DNA from: Panax quinquefolius
Lineage: Eukaryota > Streptophyta > Magnoliopsida > Apiales > Araliaceae
Direction: 5' to 3'
DNA length: 64,000 nt
Assembly: GCA_020205615.1 (NCBI GenBank)
Contig: CM035153.1
Coordinates: 96,190,792-96,254,791, forward strand
Below, piece after piece: positions 12,623-23,539 of this stretch (position 1 is the stretch's first letter; every line of letters starts with the position of its first letter). The notes below the pieces were generated by a model that was given only the letters and a program-made list of their open reading frames with translations, made no database searches and was not told where the DNA came from. Position numbers and translations under genes: made by a program.

Positions 12623-13342
12623 ATGTCTACCGGAGGAGGATCCAGTCCTGCTAGAGAGGTGATACCTCAGATACCTATAGATGATGAACCCCGGGATATT
12701 CATGTAGTGCGAGAGTAGTTGATCCAGGAGGATGAGCATGTGACCGATCCCGTGGAGGATAGTTTTGAGGAGGAGGATGAGGAAGAGGATCCTGAGGAGT
12801 TTCCACCAAACTCCATATCAGCGGAGATATATGATGCTTTGTATGACCGTAATGTAGAATTACAGGATGAGGTCAAGGAGCTGAAGGAAATGGTTGAGAT
12901 GCATCACGCTTCGATGGAGCAAAAGCATGCAGAGATTCAGGAACTCGACTCAAAACTTGGGAACACAGAGTGGGACTTAGTTCATACAAAGGGCCAGCAT
13001 GAAGACCTGTTGGTAGTACACGAGAAGATGAAGACGGACATGGAGAAATTGAAAGATGATTTCAAGGAGGAGTCAGCTAAGCGTGCAAGAGCAGAGGATA
13101 CTTGGATGAAGGCGACTCAACGTGCAGACCGTGCTGAGGCTAAGGTTCAAGTGAATAAAGCCAAGATGAAGGAGATGGATTATGCTTTTAATTCAGCGAT
13201 TGATAGAGCCCAGGATCGAGTCTATTATTACCCACCTTAGTTTTAGAATTCGTCGTGGTTTGTGATGCATCGTATAACGGCATATCATATCATGGAGGAG
13301 GAACGTCGGGAAGCCTTACGACGTCTTAATATGCCTAGATAG
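12623..13342 (+). pseudogene. B ORF1, coiled-coil protein upstream of gag
   Basis: The ATG at 12623 follows TTTTGTTGTCAG-G. The frame continues through TAG (12716-12718) to the TAG at 13238-13240. Similarity to ORF1 of G continues past that stop and a second TAG at 13244-13246, ending in HIMEEERREA... at 13342. The order is a Gly/Ser start, a strongly acidic stretch, NSISAEIYDALYDRNVELQ, a long Glu/Lys/Leu coiled-coil-like segment (about 12860-13190) and IDRAQDRV. About 240 codons in all. No known domain is recognised. Confidence 0.75.
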
Positions 13343-13642
13343 AATAAGATAGGTAATAATATACGGTTAAATTATTTGAATAAATAAATTGTGAATCCCT
13401 TATTTTGAGATAAATAAATGGATAGTATGAGTATGTAATCCTGAAACTTGTCTAGTTCAGGAAAGTTAATGTTATAGCGATTATGTTATCTTTATCATGT
13501 TTTAAAACGTTTTGAATAAATAAAATATTAAAGTTTATTTGAAATGTTGTGTGTTAAAACTTTAATTTTGGAATGTTTAAGTTCAACTTTAAATACCCAA
13601 GAAGTTGAGTAATGAGCTAATAAACGTATATTTTTACAGAAA
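13343..13642 (+). other. B spacer between ORF1 and gag
   Basis: AT-rich, no ORF. It ends in a strong 3' splice-site-like sequence, TATTTTTACAG (AG at 13638-13639), then AAA and the gag ATG. The same arrangement is found in A1, G and D. Confidence 0.6.
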
Positions 13643-14745
13643 ATGCCTCATAGAAGAAGACAACCACGTCAACAAGCACCTCCTGAGGGGTCTACGAATA
13701 ATAACAACGAGACCAACACTAATCCGGTTCAGCAGTTGGTAGCTCTGTTGACGGGTGCACTTGCGAATCAATTGCAAGCTCAAGTCATAACTTTCAAGGA
13801 ATTCAAAGCGGTTGGATCACCAAAATTTCAAGGGTCTATGAATCTAGTGGAAGCCCAAACCTGGATCATGGAAATGGAGAAGGTGTTCGACGTTGCTAGA
13901 GTTAATGAAGACCAGAAGCCTGCGTTCACAACGTTTATACTGAAGTCTGAAGCTAGCTACTGGTGGCAAGCAAATAAGGTTCGTTGAGGACAAGGAGTGA
14001 TAGCATGGGATAGATTCAAGGAAATGTTTTCGAAATGTACTTTCTAGCGAGTTCTCAGAATCAGCTGGAAGTGCAATTTCTGGAGTTGAAATAAGGAACG
14101 ATGACGGTGCCAGAATATGCTGCGAAGTTTAACGAATTGGCAAGGTTTGCCACATATCAAGTCAATACCGACGAGCATAAAGCAAGAAGATTCGAACAAG
14201 GATTGAAACCCTGGCTTTACAGCAAAGTTTCAATGTTCCAGCTGAATACATTTACGGATGTGCTGGAGAAGGCAATCATCGCGGAAGGTGGAAGCGATGC
14301 TTTGACCAAGTACAATCAAGAACATAAGAAGAAGAAAAATGAAAATGAGAATAAGGCTGGTGGTAGTAATGTTGGAAGTAATAGTCAGAAGAGGAAATGG
14401 AGCGAGAATTCGACTGCGGGAGGGCGAAAGGAAAATGAAGAAGAAAAGTTTGAGGCTTGCACAACTTCATGGGAAGAACCATCTTTGGGTAGTATGTCGA
14501 AGGGAAAGAAAGAGTGTGTTTCAATTGTGGTCGAGGGACACATTGCAATCAATTGTTTTAGTCAGAAGAAAAGAGCATGTTTTACCTGCGGTTCGAAGGA
14601 TCACATGGCTCGTGATTGCCCTAAGAAGCCAGCGGGAAGTGCAAGTGGCAGAAAAGGAAATAACAACGGTGGTGGTGCATTGATTATCACTGGAACAGCT
14701 CAATCAAGCCGACCCACTGCAAGGACTTTCAATATAACCGTGTAG
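13643..14745 (+). pseudogene. gag: B gag (capsid and zinc knuckles)
   Basis: The Gag start MPHRRRQPRQQ is followed by the capsid core (EAQTWIMEMEKVF, ASYWWQA, MTVPEYAAKFNELARF, RRFEQGLKPWLYSKV) and a basic Asn/Lys-rich linker. A zinc knuckle CFTCGSKDHMARDC lies at about 14578-14620; earlier knuckles are degenerate. Damage: TGA at 13985-13987, one-base loss near 14030, TAA at about 14092-14094 and TAG at 14743-14745, where G has CAG. Gag and protease share one frame, as in G. Confidence 0.9.
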
Positions 14746-15440
14746 GATGTTGTACAGTCTAAGGATGTGGTGTCAGGTATAATTCTGATTAATGGTATTA
14801 ATGCTTATGTACTATTTGATTCGTGTGCTACTTGTTCATTTATATCCGATGAATTTGCTAAGAATTTAGAATTGTCTAAGGAAGAATTAGAATTTCCCTT
14901 AAGTTTAAAGATTGCGAACAGGAAAGTGATTCCTGTTAAATTTATATATAGAATTGTAGAATGGTTATAAAAGTTCATGAGATGATGGTAGATTTGATAC
15001 CAATTAGACTTGGTGAATTTGATGTTATACTGGGAATGAATTGGTTATTCAATTACGGAGCAGTAATTGATTGCCAAAGGAAGTGTGTTAACCATATGAC
15101 TCCGTCAAAGGTTGTGTTCTTTGGCAGCAAGTCACCTCGATAAGTAAGTTGCCTGACGGTGATGCAAGCCAAGAAGTTGTTGAGACAAGGATGTGTAGGA
15201 TACTTATCCTACATCGTTGATACACAGAAGATGAGTGCGAAGTTGGAAGAGATACCGATCATAAGAGATTTTGCAGACGTATTTCCAGACGATTTGTTGG
15301 GTCTTCCACCAGATCGACAAATTGAGTTCGTGATTGACCTACTACTAGGAATGGCCCCGATATCTAAAGCACCGAATAGAATGGCCCCGATGGAAATGAA
15401 AGAGTTGATGGTGCAATTGCAAGAATTGCTTGAGTTGTGA
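14746..15440 (+). pseudogene. pol: B protease and linker, truncated before RT
   Basis: Aspartic protease with YVLFDSCATCSFIS: the active-site triad Asp-Ser-Gly is Asp-Ser-Cys here (Asp codon 14818-14820), so it is probably inactive. The downstream [13 protein letters not shown] and the linker DVFPDDL...LPPDRQIEFVIDL match G, but the frame shifts near 14965 and stops at 15141-15143. Sequence ends at [10 protein letters not shown] and jumps to the 3' end of the internal region. RT would have begun here. Confidence 0.88.
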
Positions 15441-15461
15441 TACTGGGGACAGAGTCCTTTT

Positions 15462-15474
15462 AAAGAGGGAAGGA
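15462..15474 (+). other. B polypurine tract
   Basis: AAAGAGGGAAGGA followed directly by the 3' LTR at 15475. The preceding CTGGGGACAGAGTCC matches the end of the internal region in A1 and A2. Confidence 0.8.
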
Positions 15475-18400
15475 TGTACCGATCGAGAAATTTGTAATCT
15501 AATTTAAATATTTATGGAATTAAATAAATATTTTAAAAATTTATTTATTGAGGAAAATAAATAATTGATGAATTGTGGTGAATTAATTTGGTAATTAAAT
15601 TGATTATTGATAATTAAATTGAGTGTTGATAATTTTATCTGAAGGATTTAATTTAAGGAAATAATTAAATTAAATCAATTGCTTAATATTTAAGAAAATA
15701 ATTAAGCTAAATAAATTGTTTAATTTAATAGAAATAAATTAAATAAAGTGATGTGTCTAATTTATTAAATAAATTAGATATATAATTATTTAATTATTTA
15801 CTATAAGCATAATTGTAATAAGAATATAATAATTAAAATTATAAGTTATAAGTTATTTAATGGGTTGCAAGTGTGACAATTGGAAACTACATAATATAAA
15901 TAATATAAAAATAAATTGGTTTAGGGAAAATATGTGGTAGCCAAACAAGGCCTTGTGGCCTTTGGCTTATTCAACTGACGCGGACTTTTTATTTTTCTAA
16001 CGTAAGGAACGTGGGAGAGGCCAGTTATATGGCATACGCGTCTTATTTTTCCTTTGGCTTGTTAGCATAGAAAATCAGAGGAAGAGAGAATTGTAGAGGA
16101 GATTGAGAGTGAGAGCTTGAGAGATTATTTTGAGATTTCAAGAGAAAGGAGAGGATTGTTAAACCTTGTTGTCATCTTTTGCTAGCCAATAATCAAAGAT
16201 TAAGGTATAACTAATTCTAATTCTCAGACTTGTGATTTTCTATTCTCTGTAAATTGGTTTTGTGGATTTGTTGCTCAAGCGTTATGTATATGGTGTGGAT
16301 TAAGTTGTAGAATCTGTTGTCATCTTGTGTGCTTGTTGTATCAGTTATCAAATTATGATAAATAGGATGTAGGAAGAAAAGAAAAATAACAGTGTTTATG
16401 TTCGTATGTTATGGCCTTAGAGAGTACTAATTTTAGTGGGCAAATTGTATGTGAAACGATAAATTGACGCTTGTATATGGTAGTTCATTGAAATACGAAC
16501 ATAATGTAATTTGAATGGAATGATTTGGTCAAATAATGAATTCACAGTGATGATTTTGGGATAAACTATCAAAAATGGAGTTTTATATGAAAAACATGAA
16601 AATTGAGAAATTAAAATAGTTCTAATTGTTGTTAAATTGTACTAAGTGGTTGAATATGTTAGCAATCATGTTTATGTTAGTTGTATATTTATTTTACATG
16701 TTGTTATCACCGTTTGATGGGTGAAATTTGTGTTTGTTGGGCTAAAAACGGCTCATGTTCACTTCTTGCGCTCATGCATCTGTCTGAACAACATAAGTCT
16801 TGTGCTACCGATGTTAAAGCAAAAAATGGTAGAATTTACTGGGACCAAACTAAGTGTGGTATAATCAATTACACACTCAAATCTGTGATGATGAGGTCTG
16901 CTTGTTTGCAGGTCAGGCATATCAGACTTGTGTTAGTTTAGCGTGTATGTTAATGATGTTAAAACATGATAAAAACCATATTAACAGATGTCAATGTGTT
17001 AAAATGAAAAGTGTAAAAATTTAAAATAATTATTTAAATAAGTTATAAAATGAAACAAAATGAGATGTTTTCAAAAGATAGAGTTGAATGATTAATATAT
17101 GTTGATCAATGTGTAATTTCAGAAGCGTTAAGTATGTTAGTCTAAATGGTTAGATGTTAGGTTAGGGTTATGACCTAAATGATGGTTTAAACCCTAAAAG
17201 CTAATATTTATGCAATTAATTGTTGTTGCGATTTCAATTATATGTGTAGGGTAATTGGAGATTATTTTACATTTGTGTAGCTTACAATCAAGGCAAGTTT
17301 TCTAACTCTACCTTATTATTATTGCGCAAGTTTCTAAACCTTATCTCTTTAAATTTGAGCAAGCTTTCGAACATCATTCTTTTCATATCGAATGCAAGTT
17401 TCCATTCCTATATAATTGTTGTTCAAGTAATTGAGCAAGCCTAATCTGTCTTGAGTATGTTTGTACAAGCTTATGTAACCTAATTCGTTACATCGAGTGA
17501 GATTTAGTTTCATAATTATTATTCAAAGCATATATTGTTCTAATACATTAATTTAAGGGAGATTATTTTAACTCTTCTACAGCACTTTGTATGTATATCA
17601 TGTTTACTCAATTATATATTATTGTTATTCAATCTTTGACTTTGATAACCTTGTTCAAAGCTTTATCATTGTATTAAACCTTCAAGTAGTAAGAAAACCT
17701 TTATTGATTGAATTAATCTATATTCGAATAGTGTTTTAAAACTCTAGAAACACTGATAAGCTAGTTCCAAACCAAAATTTCTTTAGTGCGGAAATTCTAA
17801 ATCCAATCTGAGACGAACAACCCTAACATAGGGCATTTTGTACGTGTAACGTTTAGATGTTTGTGCACAATACATGGTACAAAGGGCTAATCCCCCTAAG
17901 TACGTTAAGAAGGGTCTGTATAGTCTAAATGATTGTTAAGGTTGGGTAATAATACCTATGTACCGGACACATAGTTCGTGGTCTTAAGACCCTCAGATAA
18001 TTAAAGTTCAAACTTTTTTTCTAGTTTGATTTGTAGAACAAGTTCCTTATTGTTCAGCTGTCGTTGTTCACTCTCATGTTACCATCATTGCTAATTTCAA
18101 TATCAATGAGCATTTGTTTGCTCACTCTTGCAATTAACACTGCAGCTAAACTGGATAAAGTTGATGAGCCATCGACTAGCAAAGGCAAGGGCAAGATGTT
18201 CAAATGATGAAGACTTTTGAAAATTTATTTTAATGAATTATGTTAAGACTTGTTTTAATATGTGATGTATTCCGCAAACTTATGTAATAATTTTAAGGTT
18301 AGATTACCTGGGATTTAATTTGAGATGATGATGTAACCCTTTAATGGGAAAGATTATTGTTTAAGTTATTTAAATTATTTCTTTATCCTTTATTGATGGG

Positions 18401-18476
18401 TAGTTAGATGTAATAGTTTTGATAAGTGAGCACCAAATCCTATGGGAATGAAGTACCTAGATTTGGGGGTGTCACA
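15475..18476 (+). repeat. B 3' LTR
   Basis: 3002 bp from TGTACCGATCG to GGGGGTGTCACA, paired with 9384-12392. The hairpin motif recurs at 15940-15966. The variable block is at about 16745-16900; the + strand ORF 16681-16941 spans it and is not a gene. No gene. Confidence 0.93.
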
Positions 18477-18481
18477 TCATG

Positions 18482-20993
18482 TGTCTGTCATTAAACGACA
18501 AAAACATTTTTAGCATACTCGGTCTTCGATTGAAAACCACACCAATATAGCTCGATAAACATTAATCATGCTTGACAGATTCACAATACTAGTCTAGCCG
18601 AAAGAATTGGCTTTGACTTCATCATTCAAGACTTCATGCGAAAGAATACATGAATTACAAAGCTTGTCCAAACTGAACTAGAACAAGGGTTATAATACTT
18701 GCCTTCAGCGTCTACTTACTAATTATCACACGTACACTTTAAGTCTCTAAGTCTCTACAATACATGATCATATAACATACCACTAGGTATATTATTATAT
18801 CTTACCCTTCATCTCAATCTAAATTCTGACTTAGATCTGTTAATATGGTTTCCAGCTTTTTATTACATCATTCACATTACATTCACATTCAATTGATTAG
18901 TAACCTTTATTCATCATACCTTAAGTGTCTAACAATGCCTTAACAATGTTATATTAACACCTTAGTTCATTACTAATGAGTTATCTTTCATTCTATACTT
19001 GGAAACATTCTTGTCTATCAAAACTCTGGGACTGGCGCCGCGGCGTCACACTTAACTCTGCATCTCGTATCATGGCCTATGAAGTTAAAGATGTCTTACG
19101 ACATCTTTATTCACGGTGCCACGCCACTCATTTTGTAGATTTTAAATTTTACAAAACTCCCGGACGCATAACTTCTTCGTTATAAGTCCGATTTGGCTCG
19201 TTCAAAAGCCTACGGTTCACAAATTATATACTCTATGTGTTCATGCAAGAATTTTATCTATTTGACTTCGTTTGCTAAAATTTCACCTATTAGTTCATTT
19301 TAACAAAAACGATAAACGTTCGTGAACGTTCAACGCTCATTTCTTCGTTCTAAGTCGGAATCTGGTCATTTTCGAGTTCGCAACTCTATAATGCCAAATA
19401 TAACTTGTCTCTGTTGAAAACCAATGTTTCCGACTTCAAACACAAAATACGACTTCCATTTCGAGAATTTCACGAATTCGACGATAATCGTCCAATCGTG
19501 TGAATTCCGGCAAAGCTTCATTACTAATCATTCTAAATGGATTTTAACCAACACATGAACATTTCAAGTTGCTTATTACACCAACTTATTAACAAAGTAG
19601 GTTTTGACTTAGTCTCATAAGTCAATGACTTATATAACTTATGAACTCCAATTCTCATGCTTATAACTTACTATGAACTTAAGTCCATCAATCAATGTTC
19701 TCATACTATATTGAATATACTAACATCATATGACAAATATATGACAAGTTCTTCACAAATTTATCAACTTATTTAGGTTGAAGTTGCTTATTCAACTTAT
19801 TCGGCTTAAGTTCGTTCATTAATGACTTCTTATATGTTCTTAGCATACAATCTCACTTCTCTATCAATCTTATCATGGTAGAGATAAAGATATAATAGAC
19901 AAGAGTCATACCCTAGAAGCACTTGTACTTCTCTTCTCTTTGGAAACTAGCAAAGAACTTTTGACTTATTCTTGACTTATGTAGCTTATTCTCTTTAACC
20001 AATAAGTTATTTATCTTGAGAGGAGTTGAGAGGAATTTTAATCAAGCAATCAAATGAATTGAGAGCTCTCTATTTATACGCTTGGCAAAGTGAGGGTACT
20101 TTAGTCATTTGGACATTCCACTTCCTTTAATCACCTCCTTAATACACCTCTTACTATTTATTACCTAGCAACCAAGTAAACTTGCTAGTTACTTCTATTT
20201 CTTGGCCATCACAACACTTGGTCACCACACAAATGTTTGCTCATCAAGTCTACCCATTTCTCACTTGGTTTGCCCCATGGATCATGGCTTAATCACATTG
20301 GGCTTGCTAATTAATCTAGCTAATTCCTTGTTGGGCTTATACTATAATAGTTTGGACTCATGACATATCAAACACTTGGGCTTGAGTATCACTTACTAAT
20401 TGGACTTCTACCATATATTAATACTCCTACAAGTCCATTACCTTTAATTAAACAACTTAACACACATACCTCACGTATAATTCTCGTATGCTAGGTCGTA
20501 TATTTATTCATAATATACGTTATTTCATTCTCCATACACAATAGTATAATACATTGTATTATACTTACGTTCATTACCTCGTATAATGCATACGCATCAT
20601 ACGATTACAACTTTCTTTCCTTAATGCTTAATAAACATAACGTTCCCAAATTAAGTCCGCTTGCGAAATATTACATTTTCCATACTTAGATTATTATTAC
20701 ATAATCCATCTCATATTGATATTATAACGTTATGTATTTCTCGGAAATTCAAAAATAAATCCCGAGCAGAACTTGATGAATAGTGATTTTCGGAAAAATT
20801 TTCGGAAAGCTTTTATTTTCATCTTAGAAATTCAAACACTTTAATTCTCTCACGTAGTTAAAATACTACGGCTTTCCGACGTTTCTAGGTTATAGAACGA
20901 CAAACATCTTACTAACACGTAGTAATAATAAATAATATTATTTTATTTATTATTAAAAGTATTTACAAAGGTTCGATTTTCTTGGGTGTTACA
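18482..20993 (-). repeat. A2 5' LTR, part 2 (right of B)
   Basis: Continues the A2 LTR interrupted at 9383 and ends ...GGGTGTTACA at 20993. On the - strand TATAAATAGAG lies at 20078-20068, a good plant TATA box that would drive the element. Its counterpart in the 3' LTR is at 6290-6281. A GC-rich variable island lies at about 19025-19145. No gene. Confidence 0.88.
20068..20078 (-). promoter_or_regulatory. TATA box of the A2 5' LTR
   Basis: The - strand reads TATAAATAGAG followed by AGCTCTC. It is the only strong TATA match in this part of the LTR and is conserved in both A2 LTRs. Transcription would start about 30 bases downstream, near 20040, giving a U3 of about 0.95 kb and a long R-U5. 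Confidence 0.6.
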
Positions 20994-21775
20994 GCCAGAA
21001 CGACTATCTTTAATGAATTTAAAAGCGTAGGTCCGCCGGAGTTCAAAGGAAAGATGGACCCAATAATGGCCCAGACTTGGGTAAAGGAAATAGAGAAGGC
21101 GTTTGTTATTATAAAACGTAAGTGAGGCGAAAAAGACTTTTTTTGCGACTTACATAATAAGAAGGGAAAGCCAACTTTTGGTGGGAGGCTCACTAGGGTG
21201 GGGCTAGAACAGATGCGGTAATGTGGGAACAGTTCAAGAAGGTTTTCTTCGAGAATTATTTCCCTACAAACATACAAAGGAGGATGGAGATTACGTTCTT
21301 AGAACTTAAACTAGGGGACATGACAGTTCCCCAATACGCGGCCAGATTCAATTAATTGGCAAAGTTTGCTCCACATCAAGTGGACACTGAGGAGAGGAAG
21401 GCTCGTAGGATTGAGCAGGGCCTGAAACCCTGGCTCTATAATAGGATTTCGGTGTTCCAGAGTGTTTCCTGTGGGACCATTCTGGAGAAAGCGCTCATAG
21501 TGGAGGATGGTAGTGAGGCGTTAACCCAATACCACAGAGAGAAAAAGAATAAGAGCAAGGGAGAGGGAGGAACCAAGGCAGAGAATGCCAGTGGCAGTAT
21601 GCCAAAAAGGAAAGAATTTGAACTTTGGGAATACTAGAGTGGGACAAGGCGATCCTAAGCATAAGATCCAAGCATGTAAGACATGTGGAAAGACTCATCT
21701 AGGAGTCTGTCTGAAAGGGATTATAAGTACCTTTAAACATTACGGTAGGGGAGGAGGGAATAACTTTCGTTGATT
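20994..21775 (+). pseudogene. gag: A1 gag, 3' fragment
   Basis: Resumes the gag interrupted at 3977 (after TSD GCCAG 20994-20998): NEFKSVGPPEFKG, MAQTWVKEIEKAF, then several frameshifts, FFENYFPTN, FLELKLGDMTVPQYAARF, a TAA at about 21354, and VDTEERKARRIEQGLKPWLYNRI. One zinc knuckle, CKTCGKTHLGVC, lies near 21670-21710; the other knuckles are degenerate. Heavily decayed and non-functional. Confidence 0.88.
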
Positions 21776-21839
21776 ATATTCGTGGAAATGGTTTCACGGA
21801 TAATAATGGTACGCAAGTGTTGATAGATAAGCACTGATA

Positions 21840-23510
21840 ATGTTGAGAGAATTTGAAGTAATTCTCGGTATGAATGGGTTGATTAATCATATTACTTTAA
21901 TAAATTATTAGAATAAAAGTATGAATCTTTGGTTTTCTAAAGTAATCCAAGGTAGTAATTTACGGTAATAAAATACCGCGACGCTCTTGTTGTCTAATGG
22001 TGACACAAGTTTGGAGGATGTTAAGGAAGAGGATGAGTCATTACGGTTGCGTATCGACTATCGTAATAGGAGTAAGTTAGCGGTTACAAATAAATGCCCA
22101 TGGCCCAGGATCGATGATCTATTTGATCAATTGAAGAGGGCAAAGAATTTTTCTAGGATAGATTTGAATACGGAATATAGTCGGTTGAAAGTAAGGAAGA
22201 AGGAGGAGGTACCTAAGATGACATTCAGAACTCGTTATAGTTATGACAAGTTTCTGGTTATGTCAATTGGGTGGACTAATGTACGGAAGCTAGATCTTTT
22301 TGTAAGAGGCACCGAGCAAGTCGGGGGTAAACAGATAGGTTCTCTTGTGAGGTGTTATGGTTGAATTACCATTAGCGTCATAGAGTGTTCAAATAATATT
22401 TGAATGAGGGTGTTGTAATAATCTTAGGTGGTATTCTAGTCTAATTCAAGATGTCAGAAGATCACACTGAACATTTGAAGATAGTGTGAGAAACACTACG
22501 AAGGGAGAAGTTGTATACGAAATTCACTAAGTGTGAATTTTAGCTTAAAAGATATATAGATATGTTATTGATAAGTAGGTTAGGAATGAGAAATGATAAA
22601 AATAGTTTTGAGGAACTAAAAGGGAAGTTAAGTGAGGCACCTGTATTATCCTTATCAGATGATACGAGGAATTTTGTAGTGTATCTCAATGTTTTGCATA
22701 GATGACGAGGTTGCGTGCTCATGTAGCATGGCAAAGTCACTGTGTATGCATCACAATAGTTAAAGGATTATAAAGAAGTTTATCCTACTTATGATCTATA
22801 ATTGGCAGCTATTGTTTTTGAATTAAAAATCTGAAGATAGTATTTATACGGGGAGAAGTGTGAGATATACACGGACTCCAGGAGTTTGAAATATATCTTC
22901 ACACAAAAGGAGTTGAATATGAGGTAGAGAAGGTAATTAGAATGGATAAGAGATTAAGACATTGATATGTTATATTAATCCGGGTAAGTTAACGTAGAAA
23001 CCGACGCGTTAAGTAGGAAGGGTAGGGAAAAACATATTAATGTTAACAACTCAGAATGAGTTAATAACGGAAATGGCAAAAACAGAGTTATAGGTTAAAT
23101 TGTGGAATGAAGTGGTAGAAATGTTATTCACAGCGTAGACTTAATCCATGATACTTGAATGAGTTAAGTAACTACAACTAGGTAATGAGGAATGCAAGTG
23201 AATGAAGAAGTGGATACAGAATGGAGAGAAGATCATGTATCATCTCGTCTTGAATGAGGAATTTGAGTTTCATATAATTTTAAAGTTAAAAAAAGAATTA
23301 ATCAGAGGAAGATAGTGTAATATGTCAATAAGTATTTAAACTTCCAACTCAAATTATTGATAGGAAGTGACAAGTCATGAAAAATAAGATAATTCCTTCG
23401 TTGATTGTGAAATGAAAGAACCACAATGTCGAAGAAGCATTGTGGGAACTTGAGATTAAAACAAAAGAAAATTTTTCCTCAAATGTGTATGTATTTTTAG
23501 CGTGATTCTG
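21840..23510 (+). pseudogene. pol: A1 pol remnants: protease end, RT, RNase H, chromodomain
   Basis: A protease tail (EFEVILGMNGL, about 21850) is followed by RT (LRIDYRNRSKL, PRIDDLFDQL, FSRIDLNTEY, FRTRYSYDKFLVMS; 22030-22275). RT thumb fragments (near 22460-22560) and RNase H ([37 protein letters not shown]; 22660-22915) come next, then DALSRKGREK (about 23005). The integrase core is missing. A chromodomain tail (IIPSL, NHNVEEALWELE) lies at 23355-23460. Many stops and frameshifts; the RT catalytic motif is deleted. This is an older copy than G. Confidence 0.85.
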
Positions 23511-23526
23511 GGGACAGAATCCTTAT

Positions 23527-23539
23527 AAGGGGGGAAGAG
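23527..23539 (+). other. A1 polypurine tract
   Basis: AAGGGGGGAAGAG immediately before TGTAACGCCCC, preceded by TTCTGGGGACAGAATCC as in A2 and B. Confidence 0.85.

Larger units (their letters stand above)
9384..18476 (+). mobile_element. Element B, non-autonomous Tekay-like element (ORF1-gag-protease only)
   Basis: Full structure: 5' LTR 9384-12392, internal 12393-15474, 3' LTR 15475-18476, TSD TCACG (9379-9383)/TCATG (18477-18481). Total 9093 bp, of which two thirds is LTR. Leader, PBS, ORF1, gag and protease are present. RT, RNase H and integrase are missing, with a clean jump from the linker after protease to the 3' end of the internal region at about 15435. LTR ends, leader and coding parts resemble G, its probable autonomous relative. 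Confidence 0.92.
3978..20993 (-). mobile_element. Element A2, internally deleted Tekay-like Ty3/gypsy element
   Basis: Minus-strand element with 3' LTR 3978-7206, internal region 7207-8723 (only about 1.5 kb) and 5' LTR 8724-9383 plus 18482-20993, interrupted by element B. Without B it is about 7.9 kb. PPT, PBS and TSD are all present. The LTRs are A-family (same termini and leader as A1) but about 3.2 kb rather than 4.06 kb. Gag, PR, RT and RNase H are gone. It could have moved only with proteins supplied in trans, or it was deleted after insertion. Confidence 0.9.
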
